Below are positions 40,593 to 52,423 of a stretch of DNA of 64,000 nucleotides, in pieces. The first letter of the stretch is position 1. Each line of letters begins with the position of its first letter. The DNA is taken from NCBI GenBank assembly GCA_039621445.1, contig CP154955.1, forward strand, positions 37,489,123 to 37,553,122. The letters run 5' to 3'. Under the pieces are notes generated by a model. That model was not told where the DNA came from and did no database searches. It saw only the letters and a list, made by a program, of their open reading frames with translations. The position numbers and the translations under genes are program-made. This DNA comes from Euglena gracilis. Taxonomy: Eukaryota; Euglenida; Euglenophyceae; Euglenales.

Positions 40593-41600
40593 CGTGTGTC
40601 CGGGTTATGGGCGCCGAAGGCGCCCATAATCCGGCCGGGTACACCGTGTGCTCGGGTTACAATGGACAATTTTTGTCTATATCCGTTGACTAAGAGGCCC
40701 AAGACACACACTGTGTCTCGTGGAACTTAGCCACGCAATGTCTACCCCGTATTTTTTTGCGATTTTTTGTCAAATTTTCAGTTCACGAGGACACACACTG
40801 TGTCCTCGTGAACTGGAAAAATCAAGAATTCCCACAGGTCTGACCAACAAGTGCCCCCCAATAACTTGGCCTTTCGGCAAATTTTGGCTTAGAGCAGGTT
40901 TCTCGTGGGCAAGTATTACCACTTTCCTCTACCTGTCCTTGCAGTTTTTCCTTTCGGAAAATGAAGAAGACCGCAAAACAGTGTGGACCGCATGCTCCCC
41001 CGACCCCCGAAACCAGATGAATTTGTTGCTACACTGGTAAAGTATTTGGTCGATTTGCAGAAGGGCCCTGCTGTGTTGACCCATTACGCGGTACGTTGTT
41101 GGCCAACGTGTTGGATGAGAAGCCAAAAGGGACCGCAAAGGCTGAGCGTGTACCTGTTACACGCCTGTTGGAGTTCCAGCAGGTGTGTAAACATCTGAAC
41201 ACTCCAACAAGCGTGTAAACATCTGAACACTCACTATGAGGACCTGGATGGCCTTTTTGTAAGGCGTGAGGCGTAAGGCGTAAGGCGTAACGCTGGGCTT
41301 CTCTTTACGTCTCCTCGTTGTCTGTTATGCCGTTCCGTGTCCCAACGACCATTGTTCCAAATTCGCGCCAACCGTCTCTCAGCTGTTTCAGCTCACAGTT
41401 GTCCGGTGACCATCTTTCCACTGTTCCTGCTGCATTGCATTAGATGTAGAACACCTCGCATTTCTGGGAAAACACCTTTTATTTTTCAGTCCACGAGACA
41501 CAGTGTGTGTCCCAGTCCACGGGGACACACACTGTGTCTCGTGGACTCAGTCCATGAAACACAATGTGTGTCTTGGGCCTCAGTCCACGGATATATACTG
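40585..41600. repeat. Cluster of palindromes built on ACACACTGTGT
   Basis: CCCGGACACACCGTGTGTCCGGG (40588-40610), TTATGGGCGCC-GAA-GGCGCCCATAA (40605-40630), CACGAGGACACACACTGTGT with its complement (40785-40812), and AGTCCACGAGACACAGTGTG with its complement (41490-41546) are strong hairpins. Further half-copies lie at 40695 and 41548-41590. Spacing is irregular and no gene is associated. Confidence 0.6.
40961..41135 (+). pseudogene. Fragment of the 'VDRxLPxPPK' protein family
   Basis: Beginning at 40983 the frame reads 'VDRMLPRPPKPDEFVATLV' and continues to about 41115 before losing similarity. It is related to 10371 and 57368. A frame break between the ATG at 40961 and this block shows decay. 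Confidence 0.45.
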
Positions 41601-43480
41601 GTGTGTGAAATCCATTAGCCAATGCAGTAGCATATCTATGGGAGCATATTGACCCCTAGAGTTTGAGGCCATGAGGCTGGAACCCCGGACCCCTCCCCCG
41701 CGGTCGATGCCCCCCGAGGTTGGTCCCTGGTGTATGGGCAGGTGTATGCCACCACGCACACCTATCCTCCTCATACATTGGGGCTGCCCAGCAATTTTCT
41801 CCTAGAAAAGGTGCTTCGGCATCCCCCGGGGAAAGTCAGAGGTTATCTCCCCTTCCTTGGTCCGACTTGCTCTCGCTTCCATGATCAGTCTCCCCTCTCC
41901 CCTTGTAGATTCCTAGGCCAACCCCCGACACCCCACCTGCCCCCCCCCAGCCAGAAACCAGCACACCACGCCACAGACCCCCTAACAGCAACCACCACCC
42001 CGCCAAACTGGCCACACTGCAACACAAGAGAAAACAAAGCAATCAAAAGACCAGAAACCATTTTTTTATTTTGATTGCAAAATTTTGGGCAACTTTTTTT
42101 TCACACTTTTTTGGACCGCTCTCGGGCGGCAGCGCCAGCCACCAAAACCACCAGCTTTGTAATGTCGCCTCCGTCACCAAGGCAGGGCCGCGCTCGCAGG
42201 GCGAGTCAGAAAGCAATGCCGGCTTGTTTTCGATCTAAAAAGCAGACAGACCACTCCCCCTCCTTCAACCAGCCCCACCATAATTGCCCCAGAGAGAGCC
42301 GTGGCTGGCTGCGGCTGGGCCTCCTCCGTGACCGCCTGGAGTGCAAAAATTGAAGTGGGAAAGTCACCACACCACGGCGCCACCTCGCCCGTTTTTATCA
42401 CGCTCGACTGCTGCGCTCGCTAGGTTTAATCACAGGATCCATGCCGGCGGATGTGCCAAAGGCGAGCAGCAGGAACCGTGGTCAGTGGAACAGAAAGTGC
42501 TTCTCAGCCGGGATGGCGCAGTAAGACGAGACTTTTTTCCGGGTGGATAAATATTTTTTGGAAATGCATTCCTCGGCAGCACCACTTTGACTTGGCCGGA
42601 AGAGGGGCAGAGAAAAAAACAACCGAACAGCACGGAAAAGCCCCCCAAACGCATCACAAACTTTGTCAAGAAAAAGAGCGCAAACAAAACGCGTTTGTGT
42701 CCCCTCCTTTCCAACAGGATGGCACAGAAACAACTCCTTCCCGAGAGAAACCCGTGGGCCAAAACTGGCCACCACCTGTGGCACAAAACTGGTCACCACA
42801 TCTGGCCCAAACCTGGCCCAAAACTGGCCACCACATCTGGCCCAAAAGTGGCCACAAGATGTGAATCAAACCAATGAAAAGCAAATCAAAATGAACCAGA
42901 ATACCATTACTTTGCAAAAAAAAGAGAAATGCAAAATTTTGGGCCAAAAATTTTGCATTTCACACTCTTTTTTGCAAAATTTGGGCCGTTTGCTAGATTG
43001 AAAAGCTTCTCCCCCAATTTTTGGTTTCCTTGAGCAAGAACATTTGTTGAACAGCAAATAAAGAAGGAAAGAAACAAAATCAGTCAGCACTTAAGGATAA
43101 AATGTCTCTGAAATCTGTCTTCAGACTTGAAACTTGTGATCCCACCAGGGGCCAGTAGCTTAAAAAGTAGCCCCACCAAGGGCCTGTCACCATGTTGCAG
43201 GCAGGCCTCTGCTCGATCGAGTGTGGATTTGTTCAGAGCAAAGGCATGAGTAGACTGCTTGTGGTGATACTCACCCTCCTTCCACAACGCAATGCAGTTT
43301 CCACTTCATTTCAGCACCCTGTACTTTCATCATAACTATCCCAAACCGCTTCCACCCAAAATGACATTGTGACCCTGAAGGATAGCAATCAACGGTGGTG
43401 GGGCGAACCGAATCCACCGACCAGTGGCACAGCCTACTGGATTTGAAGAGTTCAGGGGAGTAAGGCTATGTACAGAGGCA
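41200..43480. other. Region without recognisable genes
   Basis: It holds small (AAGGCGT)n repeats at 41262-41292, short tandem copies of CTGGCCACCACATCTGGCCC at 42763-42852, and scattered ORFs (41730-42074, 42430-42864, 43084-43287) that match nothing I know. Codon composition gives no clear coding signal. Confidence 0.4.
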
Positions 43481-43482
43481 GC

Positions 43483-43618
43483 TGGGAAGGGAGGGAAGGT
43501 AAAGGGGGCGAGGTAAGAGAATTGTAAAAGGCGCGAGGTCAAGGCAACAGTTTGTGTACGCTGGTGAAGGGAGGGAAGGTAAAGGAGGCGAGCTTGGAGA
43601 ATAGTGAAAGGCGCGAGG
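43483..43618 (+). repeat. Tandem duplication, about 84-bp period
   Basis: GGAAGGGAGGGAAGGTAAAG with following GGCGAGG...AAAGGCGCGAGG occurs twice, at about 43483 and 43567. Both copies are purine-rich on the plus strand. Confidence 0.6.
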
Positions 43619-43942
43619 CATTATCGCAGTACAGGCAGTTTGTAATCCTGTGCTTTACCGCAACATCATTTCAGAACGGCCTTGGTGCTCTGGATGCCGG
43701 GCTTGAGTCACGAGGTCCACCAACACGTGTCATACTCAAATGGTGTGACGAGAAACCGTGTCGGACAGGTGCACGAAGCTATGTTGGAAGGAGGCGGGCC
43801 GTAGGAACAGCGAAGCATCGCCGTTGAAGTCAGCTGATGCCTTGTGTACGTTGAGGCTTGGCCATGAACTCAGAAATGATATTGCCGCCGGAGCGGCAGC
43901 AAGTTTTCTGCAGCAGGTGCGTTTTCTGCACCGAGGGCGTTT

Positions 43943-44640
43943 CTATAGTGAGTACGGGTGGTGTGCGCTGCTTCCATCCCCATCATTCACTTCCTCCGCG
44001 CATTGACCCCAAGCCAGCTGCTTCGCTAGCTCCCTGGCCAAGGCCATGTTGAGGCCCTGCCAGCAGTTTCCCTCTGCCGCCCTCCTTTCCCATGAGTCGT
44101 GCTGTCCCACCAGCAAACGTACACACTGGCCAACGAAGCTGAGAGCTGAATCTCCCATGCCTCCGTAGCAATCAAGAACGAAGGGAATGAACGTCCATCC
44201 GCTCCGTTTGCAACCATCGCCATATTTCTTGATTTTATCGGCCTCCTGTGACTCGTGCCATTTCCCAAGGTCTTTCGTCCCAGGTCGCACACGGGATGGG
44301 GCAAGGTGGTGGCGGACAGTCACATCGATGGCTGCTGGGCCATTGGCGTCATATCGCATCACGAACACGTCTCCTGGACGAGAACCATCCGGGGCACTTT
44401 CTTCTCTTCTGGCCGGGAATCCTGCTCTTTGGGCCAGGCCCAAGAGATAAGACTGCACCGCCCCGTGTCGCCTCACAATGTTATTTCGGTGGCAACAGAC
44501 GAGGTGGTGGCCTCTTACATCAGGGGGTTGTGGCATCGCGGGCAGCCAGGCAGTCCATCACCGGGAGTAACCACAGGTGCGCCAACGGACCACTGGATCA
44601 GGGCCTGGAATTCCCTGGTTGGGATGTGGGTTTTCATCGC
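43943..44640 (-). pseudogene. C-terminal zinc finger and restriction-like endonuclease of a second LINE
   Basis: 'GCPRCHNPL' and, after a frame break near 44525, 'DVRGHHLVCCHRNNIVRRH' form the zinc finger. The endonuclease block is 'RPGDVFVMRYD', 'AAIDVTVRHHL', 'ADKIKKYGDGCKRSG' and 'FIPFVLDCYGGMGDSA', the pattern of R2-type LINE nucleases (Asp, then Asp in the second strand, then Lys). Unlike the copy at 6.9-7.2 kb this domain is open over 197 codons. No reverse transcriptase is present upstream, so this is a 5'-truncated insertion, normal for LINEs. Confidence 0.8.
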
Positions 44641-44714
44641 AGCAGAATGAGAAGGATTAGGAATGCAAGCAATTTTTGCGTATGGGTGAATCATAATTTT
44701 TTCAAAAATCCCAT

Positions 44715-44870
44715 CGCGGCCAGCCAGACCTCCTCCTCCTCTTTCAGATCCCCAACACTGAATCCAGCCAGACCTCCTCCTCCTCTAAATCCCCCAGCCA
44801 GCCGCGGCTGGCCATGGCTGGCCAGACCTCCTCCTTTTTTTTTGCCCGCCAGCCAGCCGCGGCTAGCCGC
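44715..44870. repeat. Short repeats of CCAGCCAGACCTCCTCC
   Basis: Three copies (near 44721, 44764 and 44818) of a pyrimidine-rich motif interspersed with GCCGCGGCTGGC palindromic pieces. It lies between the LINE fragment and the 3' end of element D. No LTR edge can be read here. Confidence 0.45.
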
Positions 44871-45099
44871 GGCTAGCCAGATACCCCTGCTCCCATGGGC
44901 AGAACTGTTCCTCGGCCATGGGCTCGGGATCCACCACGGTGGCGTTGTTTTCCGGGTTCGTCTGGGACAAGGGAAGGCACAGGCAACGCAACAAGCAACA
45001 AGGGAACGAGGGTCCAGGAAAACTTTCGGGAGTCCACCACCTGGAGAAATCCCAACTTGCCCGCCCCACACCTCACTCTGTGGTTGGAGTGGGGGAGAG

Positions 45100-45423
45100 G
45101 TGTTTGACCAAAACCAAACCCAGCCGTTTCTCCTTGCAATAATTTACTAAGTCAGCATTGTACCGGGAAAAAAAGTTCCCTGTGGGCTCCCACGTCACCT
45201 TATCCTACCCTTACCATCTTGCTTTAAATCCCCAGGTGCCCTGGGGTGTCCTGCGGTGGCTCAATATTTCTTTTGAGATCCACTCGTCCGGCTTCTCGTC
45301 CGGACCCCGGACGGTTCGCTTGTGATAATACAAGGGAAGGGGCTCACCTCCGAAAGTACCTTCCACGTATACTTTTAATGATCGTCGTGGAGCCTTCAGC
45401 CGGTGCCCCGGCTTTATCTCCAC
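45100..45423 (-). pseudogene. Chromodomain end of the D integrase
   Basis: 'DEWISKEILSHRRTPQGTWG' and, in another frame, 'VTWEPTGNFFSRYNADLVNY' match the C-terminal chromodomain of element C ('ETWEPVGNFIHRF'). A frame break separates the halves near 45220. Confidence 0.7.
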
Positions 45424-46992
45424 GACATATGAGCTCTCCCCCTCCCTTGCGAAGAATCAACCTTGTCACCTACATTGCGGGGTCGCAGGTACCACACCTT
45501 TGCCCCAACTTGCAGCTCACTCAAAACACTCCTCGCCACATTGACTTGGGAGGATTGCTGAATGTGCAAATTCTTGAGCCGTTTAGCCACCTCTTGATCA
45601 ATTTTCTTCATCCTCTTGAAAAATGAATTTGCCTCCTCACATTCAAAAGGAGGCTCACGAGGAATCCGTCCCAAAGCTCTTTCCCTACCAAACAGAATTT
45701 GGTAGGGAGGCAAGCCCCCCTCCCCCGGGGTGTCATGCAGCTTGTCAAGAACCTGTGGGAGAGATTCCACACACGTAAGCCGCTCATCGATCTGAATTTT
45801 GCGGATTCTCTTGATGGGTTGCTGGCCCGCTCTCTCAGCCCTTCCATTGATGTTATGAAAATTCGCGTGGAGAAAGCGTGCCTTACATCCAGAAAATCAC
45901 AGATTGATTGCCACCAACTACTGACAAACTACGCCCCGTGGTACGTTGTTCCAACACTCAGGACTCCAAAAGGTCACCATTGGTGAGCAATCATCATTTT
46001 TGCCACCATGCCCCCCGTAAGGCCCTGTTTCTTACATGGGACAGCCACAACCCACCCTGCCTCTCTACGCGCAAGGCAATGGTATCATGTAGGGTCCCCA
46101 TGCTGAACAGGTGGCATGTCGAAAGTGTCCAAGGCAACCAAAATCATCGCCTGAGGTGGGACGGGAGTGGGTTCCAAAGGACCTTCCAAAAGTCTGGGTC
46201 TTTGGCAGGCCTGGCAGGTCTCACACTCACCCATCACCACTTTAGTGAACTTTTTCACCGATGTCTCGTCCGCCCACTTGTACCGTACGGACGTGGCTTC
46301 CCACAATCGTGGGAATCCGGCATGCCCAAGGTTTGCACGGAAGTCCCTACCACTGCATTTTGGAGGCTCCGTGGAACGCACAGGAGACAATCCACACACA
46401 TGAAACCATTCTCCACCCTCACACACCTGGGCCGTGATATCCCTGGTGTTTGGGTTTGAGTAAAACTGGGACCAAAACTCGGACATTTCCCGTGTTCCAA
46501 CCCCAATTCACCTCCCAGAGTTTGCCGAAGTCCACTGTGTGGGTTGGTGTGGTAGAGAGCGTGTGGGAAGAGCTTGCAGGGTTTGCAAGCTCCTCGGCGG
46601 CCGTGCTTGAGGAGTCCACTACATGTCCAACAATCTCATTCACCTCCTCCTTGGTAGGAGACCAATGAGTACTCCCATATTGGTCTACATATTGGGGCTT
46701 GATTTCCTCGGGTCCTTGTGTTGCAAGGGTTGGCAGGGGTTCTGTTCCTCCTACATCCCACACAAACAAGGCATCCTTGTGCATTTTCCAATCCTATGTC
46801 CTGGGTCCCCGTCTCTTTACCACTCCGAGTGGTAAAATCCCCAATCCAGGCATTTTGCTGTGTGGGTGGTCCTCGGAGCCTAGGCCACGTGCAATATGCC
46901 TCCTCCCTTTTTTCCTCACGAATTAGAGCCATGACTTCTTCCTTGGATTGTGCCGTGCCGTGGCGACTCACACCTGGAAAGGATGTCTGCAA
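45414..46992 (-). pseudogene. Integrase of chromovirus D
   Basis: Zinc-binding region: 'VRYKWADETSVKKFTKVVMG' then 'CETCQACQRP' (46085-46486). The C-terminal part (45414-45770) has 'LPQVLDKLHDTPGEGGLPPY' and 'QILFGRERALG', aligned with C. The catalytic core between about 45870 and 46085 is scrambled by frameshifts; only 'NGRAERAGQQ' near 45835 (the Glu region) is clear. Not functional. Confidence 0.75.
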
Positions 46993-47950
46993 TTGCGTTG
47001 TCCTTTCCAGGCACGTATTCCACCGTCAAGTCATACTTTGACAGGAGTTGGTGCCATCGCGCTCTTCGGCCATCCAGGACCAGGACCTACTTCGCCCAGA
47101 ATTCCAGGCTCCGGTGTTCCGTCAACACCAAGACGGGTTGGACCTATCCATGACTCCCATTTTTGAAGGGCCCCTATTATGGCATATGTTTCCTGCTCCC
47201 TGGGCACCCAATTCCGTTGGCTGTCCGTGAGCTTCCTGCTCTTGAACGCCACAGGGGATATCTTTTTCGTCAAGACATCCTCCAGTGTCGGTGCCCGATC
47301 CTCGTCTATGAGTTGCTCCAACGTAGCCCCTATTGCATATTTCCTTGCGTCAGCACTCAAGACGAAAGGCTTGTCGGGGTTCACCCTTTACAGGATGAGC
47401 TCCCCACAAAGCCTTGATTTGGTTTCCTGAAATACCTCCTCGTCCTCCTTATCCCACGTGATCCTTTTTCTGGATCCCTTTTTCCCCTCGCTGCGTGTAA
47501 TTTTCAACTTGTCTTGGAGTCGCGACACAACCCATGCATACTCCTTGACGTAAGAACTGTAGTAGTTCGTAAAACCCAAAAATGCTCTAAAGGCCGTGAT
47601 CGTCTGTGGCCTCAGCCATTTCTCAATGGTCCTGAGCTTGCCAGGTTAGGGTCTACAGGTCCTGTTCTCCAGAACATGGCCGCAAAATGCAACCCCCTTG
47701 ACAAAAAGCTTACACCTTCGGACATCACAGATTAATTTGGCATCCTTGAGGACTTCTGGCACCCGTCTCAGGTCCCTTTCGTGGGCTGCTAGAAGATCTC
47801 CCCCCTCCTCCACCCGAGTTCCAACCAAGGTATCATCGATGAAGGCGTCAGCTACATCCATCACCGATGACAAAACGTCCTCCATCATCTGTTAGAACTG
47901 TTGACTGGCGTTTGTCAGACCCATTACATTTACTCTCCACTGGAAAACCC
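46980..47950 (-). pseudogene. RT C-terminal part and RNase H of chromovirus D
   Basis: 'DAFIDDTLVGT' (47820-47850) is the RT motif C with an F-I-D-D catalytic box. 'GFTNYYSSYVKEYAWVVSRL' follows, then RNase H 'FVLSADARKYAIGATLEQL' and 'NWVPREQETYAIIGALQKW'. Several stops and frame changes occur. The N-terminal RT half is displaced to 49450-50160 by the insertion 47951-49445. Confidence 0.8.
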
Positions 47951-49445
47951 TAGGATTGCTGAAATATTTCCAGGAAATATTTCCAGGAAAAATTTCCGCA
48001 ATTTTTCCATGAAAATATATTTTATTTTTCCAACAGGAAAAATGGGAAAAATATTTTTTTCTTTTTGCAGTGGTGTTTTTTGTCATGGGGCGTGGAAGGA
48101 AGGTTGGAATTTGGACACATTTTGTGCCATTGAACAAAGAAGGTGACATTGTTGCTATGAAGGATGCGATTGTCGCACGATGTGTGTATTGCGATTAGCA
48201 ACAACGATGCAATCCAACCATACATCTCTTTGACTGGCCCAAAATGTTGCTTTGGTGTTGTTGTTTTTTGACATTTTTGGAGGGCTGCCTAATCCCCTAC
48301 ACCCGCACATCCCCCCCCCCCCCAAAACCCCCCCCCCCTCCCCCCCCCCCCCACACCCCCCCCCCTCCCCCCACCCCCCCCCCGTCCACAACCCCAACCC
48401 CCCCACCCTCCCCCCCCCCACCAACCCACACCCATTTCCCCCCCACACCCATCCCCCCCGCCCACACCCCCAACACCTGGATTTCTGAGAAAATATTTTT
48501 CCAATAGATGAGAATGGTGCCGTTCATAACATATCCAGTCTAGGAAAACTGCTGGCTTGTATTCCGGCTTCTCAAGCATCAGTTGAGAGAGTACCACCAC
48601 CCCCCCCCTAATTGACCCCCCCCCCCTAATTGACCGATCGCCCCGGGGAAAAATTTTTCGACCCCCCCCCTAATTGACTACCCGGGGGGATTCCATGCCG
48701 AAGCACCCCCTAATTGATGGTACCCCCCCCTAATTGACCCCCCCCTAATTGAACCCCCCCCCCTAATTGACCAAAAGGGGGGTCCCGTGGAGAGGTCCCA
48801 CGGTCAATTAGGGGGGGGGGAGGTGGTATTCAGTACAGCGGATTTTTTATCCGATGGTAGTCCTCGGATTGCTTTTGAGAAGCAAGAACGTGAGGAAAAT
48901 TCTGTGTGAATCACCTCGCATTGCAACCCTAGGAGCTTTGGCAGGGGGAGTCCCGAGGTCAGTTTTTTTTTGCATTTTTGGCACTTTTTGCTGTACTGTC
49001 TCAACACAGGGGGGGGGGAGGGTCCTGGGGTCCCAACTGTACTGCCAACCCCCCCCTCAAAAATTGGCCAAAAACCGGCGCCGAAGGCGCCGGAAAAAAT
49101 TTTTTAGGGCCTTTTTTTGGTCTAAAAAGGCCATTTTTGGTGTCAAAATTTTTATCTGTCTCTGACGGGTTGGTACTGGGGGGGGGGGTCCCCAAAATCC
49201 CAACTGTACAGGGGGGGGGGGAGGGGGGTCCCCCAAAAACCCCAACTATACTGCCGTCGCCCCCTAACCTGTGACGTTGCTGGCATCACATTGCCGCGAC
49301 TGCCATTTGATTCATTTTTCTTTGCCTTTGAATGGTTGATGGTTGGTCCCATTCCGGGTCAATTTTCATATGATGGGAAAATATCGGCAATATTTCCAAT
49401 TTTTCCGCAACTTTTCCGCAATTTTCTGGAAAAATAGCAATCCTA
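47951..49445. mobile_element. hAT-like element (1495 bp) inserted in the RT of D
   Basis: The terminal inverted repeats TAGGATTGCT and AGCAATCCTA are flanked by the 8-bp duplication GAAAACCC (47943-47950 and 49446-49453). Sub-ends share AAATATTTCCAGGAAA-like sequence. No transposase ORF is present; the interior is extreme C-runs (48310-48480), a nested TA element (48594-48826) and a GGCGCCGAAGGCGCC hairpin (49080-49094). Confidence 0.88.
48594..48826. mobile_element. C-run mini-transposon, (C8-11 TAATTGA)n, TA-flanked
   Basis: The inverted ends are CCACCACCC...TAATTGAC and GTCAATTA-G10-AGGTGG, with TA outside on both sides (48592-48593 and 48827-48828). Seven or more units of a C-run plus TAATTGA lie within. 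Its right end matches that of the pogo-type element at 39519, so it is probably a non-autonomous relative. Confidence 0.7.
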
Positions 49446-49449
49446 GAAA

Positions 49450-50165
49450 ACCCCCAGTGGAGTGTAACAAGCTGTGATGGGTCGACTTTACGGGTGTAAG
49501 GGTTGCTGCTGGAATGCCTGTCTCAAATCCATGATTGAAAAAATTTTGCCTCCCACCGTGTTTCACCAACAAATAATCACTGGTAGTGGATATGAGATCC
49601 TCCGAGTCTGGGAATTCGGACCACTCATATCTATCACCCCTCACCAGTCACCATCCTTTTTTGGAACAGCAAATGTATTGGACATACATTTGCCGACCAC
49701 CCCCTCAGGAATTCTTTCAATGTACCCCCGATCCTGCCATTCCCTTGTCAGTTTGCAATGGGCCTCGAACTTCTCCCCGTGCAAGCGAAGAGGTTTGGCT
49801 CGGGTGGGTACGGCACCTTCCTTGAGGGGTATTGAGGCACACCCATATGGGAGATCAGGCGGTGACTTTGGGTTTTTCGGGCGGGACCCCCCCCCCAACC
49901 CCCCCTCTTCATTGGAAATACATGGCGGTGAACTTCACCGGTGAACTTCACCGGTGAATTTTCTCCATTGAAATTCCTTTAGGGGCGAAGCCCCCAACCC
50001 CCCCCCCCACCCCTGCCTAACCTCCATGGGCCTCTAATGGGGGGGTGGTCCTTGAGCGGTTCCTTGTCAAAGACCACCCCGTCATAATCCCTATGCATTT
50101 TTTCTCGCAGATCAAGAATTGTGGGATCCACATTTTCCTCCTCACGTGCCTCAAAAATGTTGCTT
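49450..50165 (-). pseudogene. RT N-terminal part of chromovirus D
   Basis: 'REKMHRDYDGVVFDKEPLKD' precedes, and 'LPYGCASIPLKEGAVPTRAK' begins, the RT fingers. 'ERIPEGVVGKCMSNTFAVPK' and 'VKHGGRQNFFNHGFETG' follow and align with C. An insertion of about 130 bp (49905-50045) with TTCACCGGTGAA palindromes and a C-run separates the first two blocks. Confidence 0.75.
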
Positions 50166-50169
50166 ATGG

Positions 50170-50609
50170 CATAGCTGGCACTTCGTTTAAAACGAAGTCA
50201 AAAAAAACACGTTTTTTTTAAAAAAAAACATGTTTTTTTTAAAAAAAAACAAAAAAAACGCCATCGAGGGTCCAGAGCAAAAAATTTTTTTGCCTTTAAT
50301 TTTGGCTTTTTTTGCCCATCCTCGGTCAGAGAAAGGCACCAAATTTGGGATGTTTCAAGTTAGTTTGGAATGGTTTCAAGCCAAAATGGCAGAAAAATGC
50401 CCTATTTTGACCATTCTTGTTGAAGACAACCAAAAGTGTTGGTTTTCAAGTCATTTTGAACAAAGATTGGTTCACCCTTGCGATCAAAGGCAAAATTTGG
50501 ACCATCATTTTTCCCTTTGTTTTTTTTGCTGTTTTTTTTGGCCGTTTTTTTTTAATAAAAAACAAAAAAAACGTTTTTTTTTAAAAAAACAAAAAAAACG
50601 CCAGCTATG
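50170..50609. mobile_element. AT-run MITE (440 bp), hAT-like
   Basis: The inverted ends CATAGCTGGC (50170-50179) and GCCAGCTATG (50600-50609) are flanked by the 8-bp duplication GCTTATGG (50162-50169 and 50610-50617). Next to the left end is a palindrome ACTTCGTTTAAAACGAAGT. T8A8-type runs lie at both ends. It sits between protease and RT of element D. Confidence 0.92.
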
Positions 50610-50649
50610 GCTTATGGCCTTGGAACTGCGCAGTTGTTGAAACGCCTTG

Positions 50650-51245
50650 GCAATGCGTCTCCTCTCAGTGCGGCTAAGATTTTCACCGTCACAGTTGGTT
50701 GTGACCCTCTGGTGGTACTTGCAACTTCATTTTCCACAGGATTTGTTCAAACTTCATGTCAAAATCCTGTGAAACGGGTGCCTGCGTTGGGATTCCGGAC
50801 ATTTGTGGTTCCCCCTCACGGATCATCCTCACACGTCTCCTGTGGTCCTTCCCACACCGTTTCCTCTTTTGCCACCACTCTCCTGTCCAACCATACAAGA
50901 GAGCATAATACGGCTCAGCAATGGCCAAGGCTATAGGGTGGGGGAAAACTCCAATGTGATTCTGGGACATCGATGGAAAAGCCAAAATCACATCCACCTC
51001 CATGGATGCATCATAAAATTCCGTCTCACATGAGACCAGATTCGGCAAAAATTCCCTGTTGAACTTTTGTTGAAAGTCACCCCCAAAGTGACCTTCTTAT
51101 TTCCCCCATCCATTACTTGATTGTTAGCTGTCACCAGTCTGATTTGCTAATCAGCATATTTCAAAGATCTGGACTCACGAAAACCTGCCTTAATCAGGTT
51201 TACTTGGGCCCCGGTGTCGATGAAGGCATTCAAAACCATGCCTTC
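50650..51245 (-). pseudogene. Retropepsin domain of chromovirus D
   Basis: 'VLNAFIDTGAQVNLIKAGF' (about 51190-51240) holds the D-T-G triad. The C-terminal strand 'VDVILAFPSMSQNHIGVFP' (50689-51048) matches the end of the C protease. Frame changes separate the two. Confidence 0.75.
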
Positions 51246-51374
51246 ACCATTCGGTATTCGTACAAACGGTCTCATAAGGAATTGTAAATCCTCGCCTGTT
51301 TTGCACAATTTTATTCAGCTTGAACTTTGACAACCGGTTCAAGCACCGCTGTGGAATAAATTCAGCAGGCAATT

Positions 51375-52010
51375 TCACTGGGGGTGAAGTCCTTTGACGC
51401 ACCCCCGAATGAATTTGCCCCTTGCCCAATGGGGTGCACTCACCAGGTAATGCACCAATGCACCAGGCATCCTCCCCTTCTGCTTGGGTGAAGAACTCAT
51501 CTCATTTCCACCCAGCCTTTCCCGGTGTCTCTTGGTGACCCAGGGGGTCACCCCCAGGTTTTCACAGAACATCCGGGAGGGCCTCATTTCGTGAACAACA
51601 CCAAATTCTTGTTGGCTTCCGGTCGCCCCAAAAATAAATTTGGCAATGATCCACATCGATGAAATTACAAACCTGAATAAAGTCCCTGGATCGCAGAAAC
51701 CCAAAACTGGGGTTATCAATCCACCAAACCCGTTGGTTGAAATTCGAAGAGTTCTTTGAACCAGGGCATCAGGTTTTTCAAAATACCTTGGCCTCTGAAC
51801 CTTGACGTTGGAGTAGTCTTCACAGAAAAGGCCAGCCGCTATTAAGTCAAAATAATTGCTGGAAAATTCACTGTAATCCCACTCCAAAATATAAGTAAAT
51901 TGTGGGTTTCCCGTGGGGTTGGATGTCCAGGGAAGTGACTTCGTACCCTTGGTCCTGGAATTTTTTTCCCACGCTGTTGGTACCAGAAAAAAAATACAGC
52001 ATGTTGAATG
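51375..52010 (-). pseudogene. Cytosine-methyltransferase-like domain of chromovirus D
   Basis: 'NMLYFFSGTNSVGKKFQDQG' and 'YEVTSLDIQPHGKPT' are the SAM-binding part. 'NYFDLIAAGLFCEDYSNVK' is the catalytic-loop region (Cys kept, Pro replaced by Phe). 'FIDVDHCQ' with 'RKPTRIW' is the C-terminal block also found in C. The tail 'RLGGNEMSSSPKQKGRMPG' matches the C region just before its Dam-like domain, which D lacks. Frameshifts lie at about 51900 and 51670. Confidence 0.72.
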
Positions 52011-52423
52011 TTTTCTGGGAACCACCCACCTGTGTTGTTCCGGGCTCCTGTTGCGGGCCATGATGGTGAGATGGGCCATCCACGAAACCTTTTTCCTTAC
52101 CATGCTGACGGTTTAATTTGCGAGGAGAAAGCTGGGAAAATCTGGAGTGGTTGGGCTGGCTCCCCAAGAATCCTGTCAATGGGGGCACTGTCACCGCACT
52201 CCCACAATTGGAAGGCAGACACACAGGAGGAATTGACTCAACGGTGGGTGAAGACGGGCAGAGGGGCAAGGCAGATTTCGGGTTCGATTTTAGGGTTGGG
52301 GTGGTTAGCACATTTCTCTGTGGAGGGGTCCTGACTGCCAGGGGTCCTGCCTTTTCCCCCGCAGAACCCAAGGCCCTCCTACTTAGCGTCCTGAGGCTGA
52401 GCAGGTGCGGGCTGGGCCGGCCC

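Noticed and set aside
48297-48600. Long Gly- or Pro-rich ORFs on both strands
   Set aside because: They are translations of an almost pure C-run segment inside a hAT-like element; openness is a consequence of composition.
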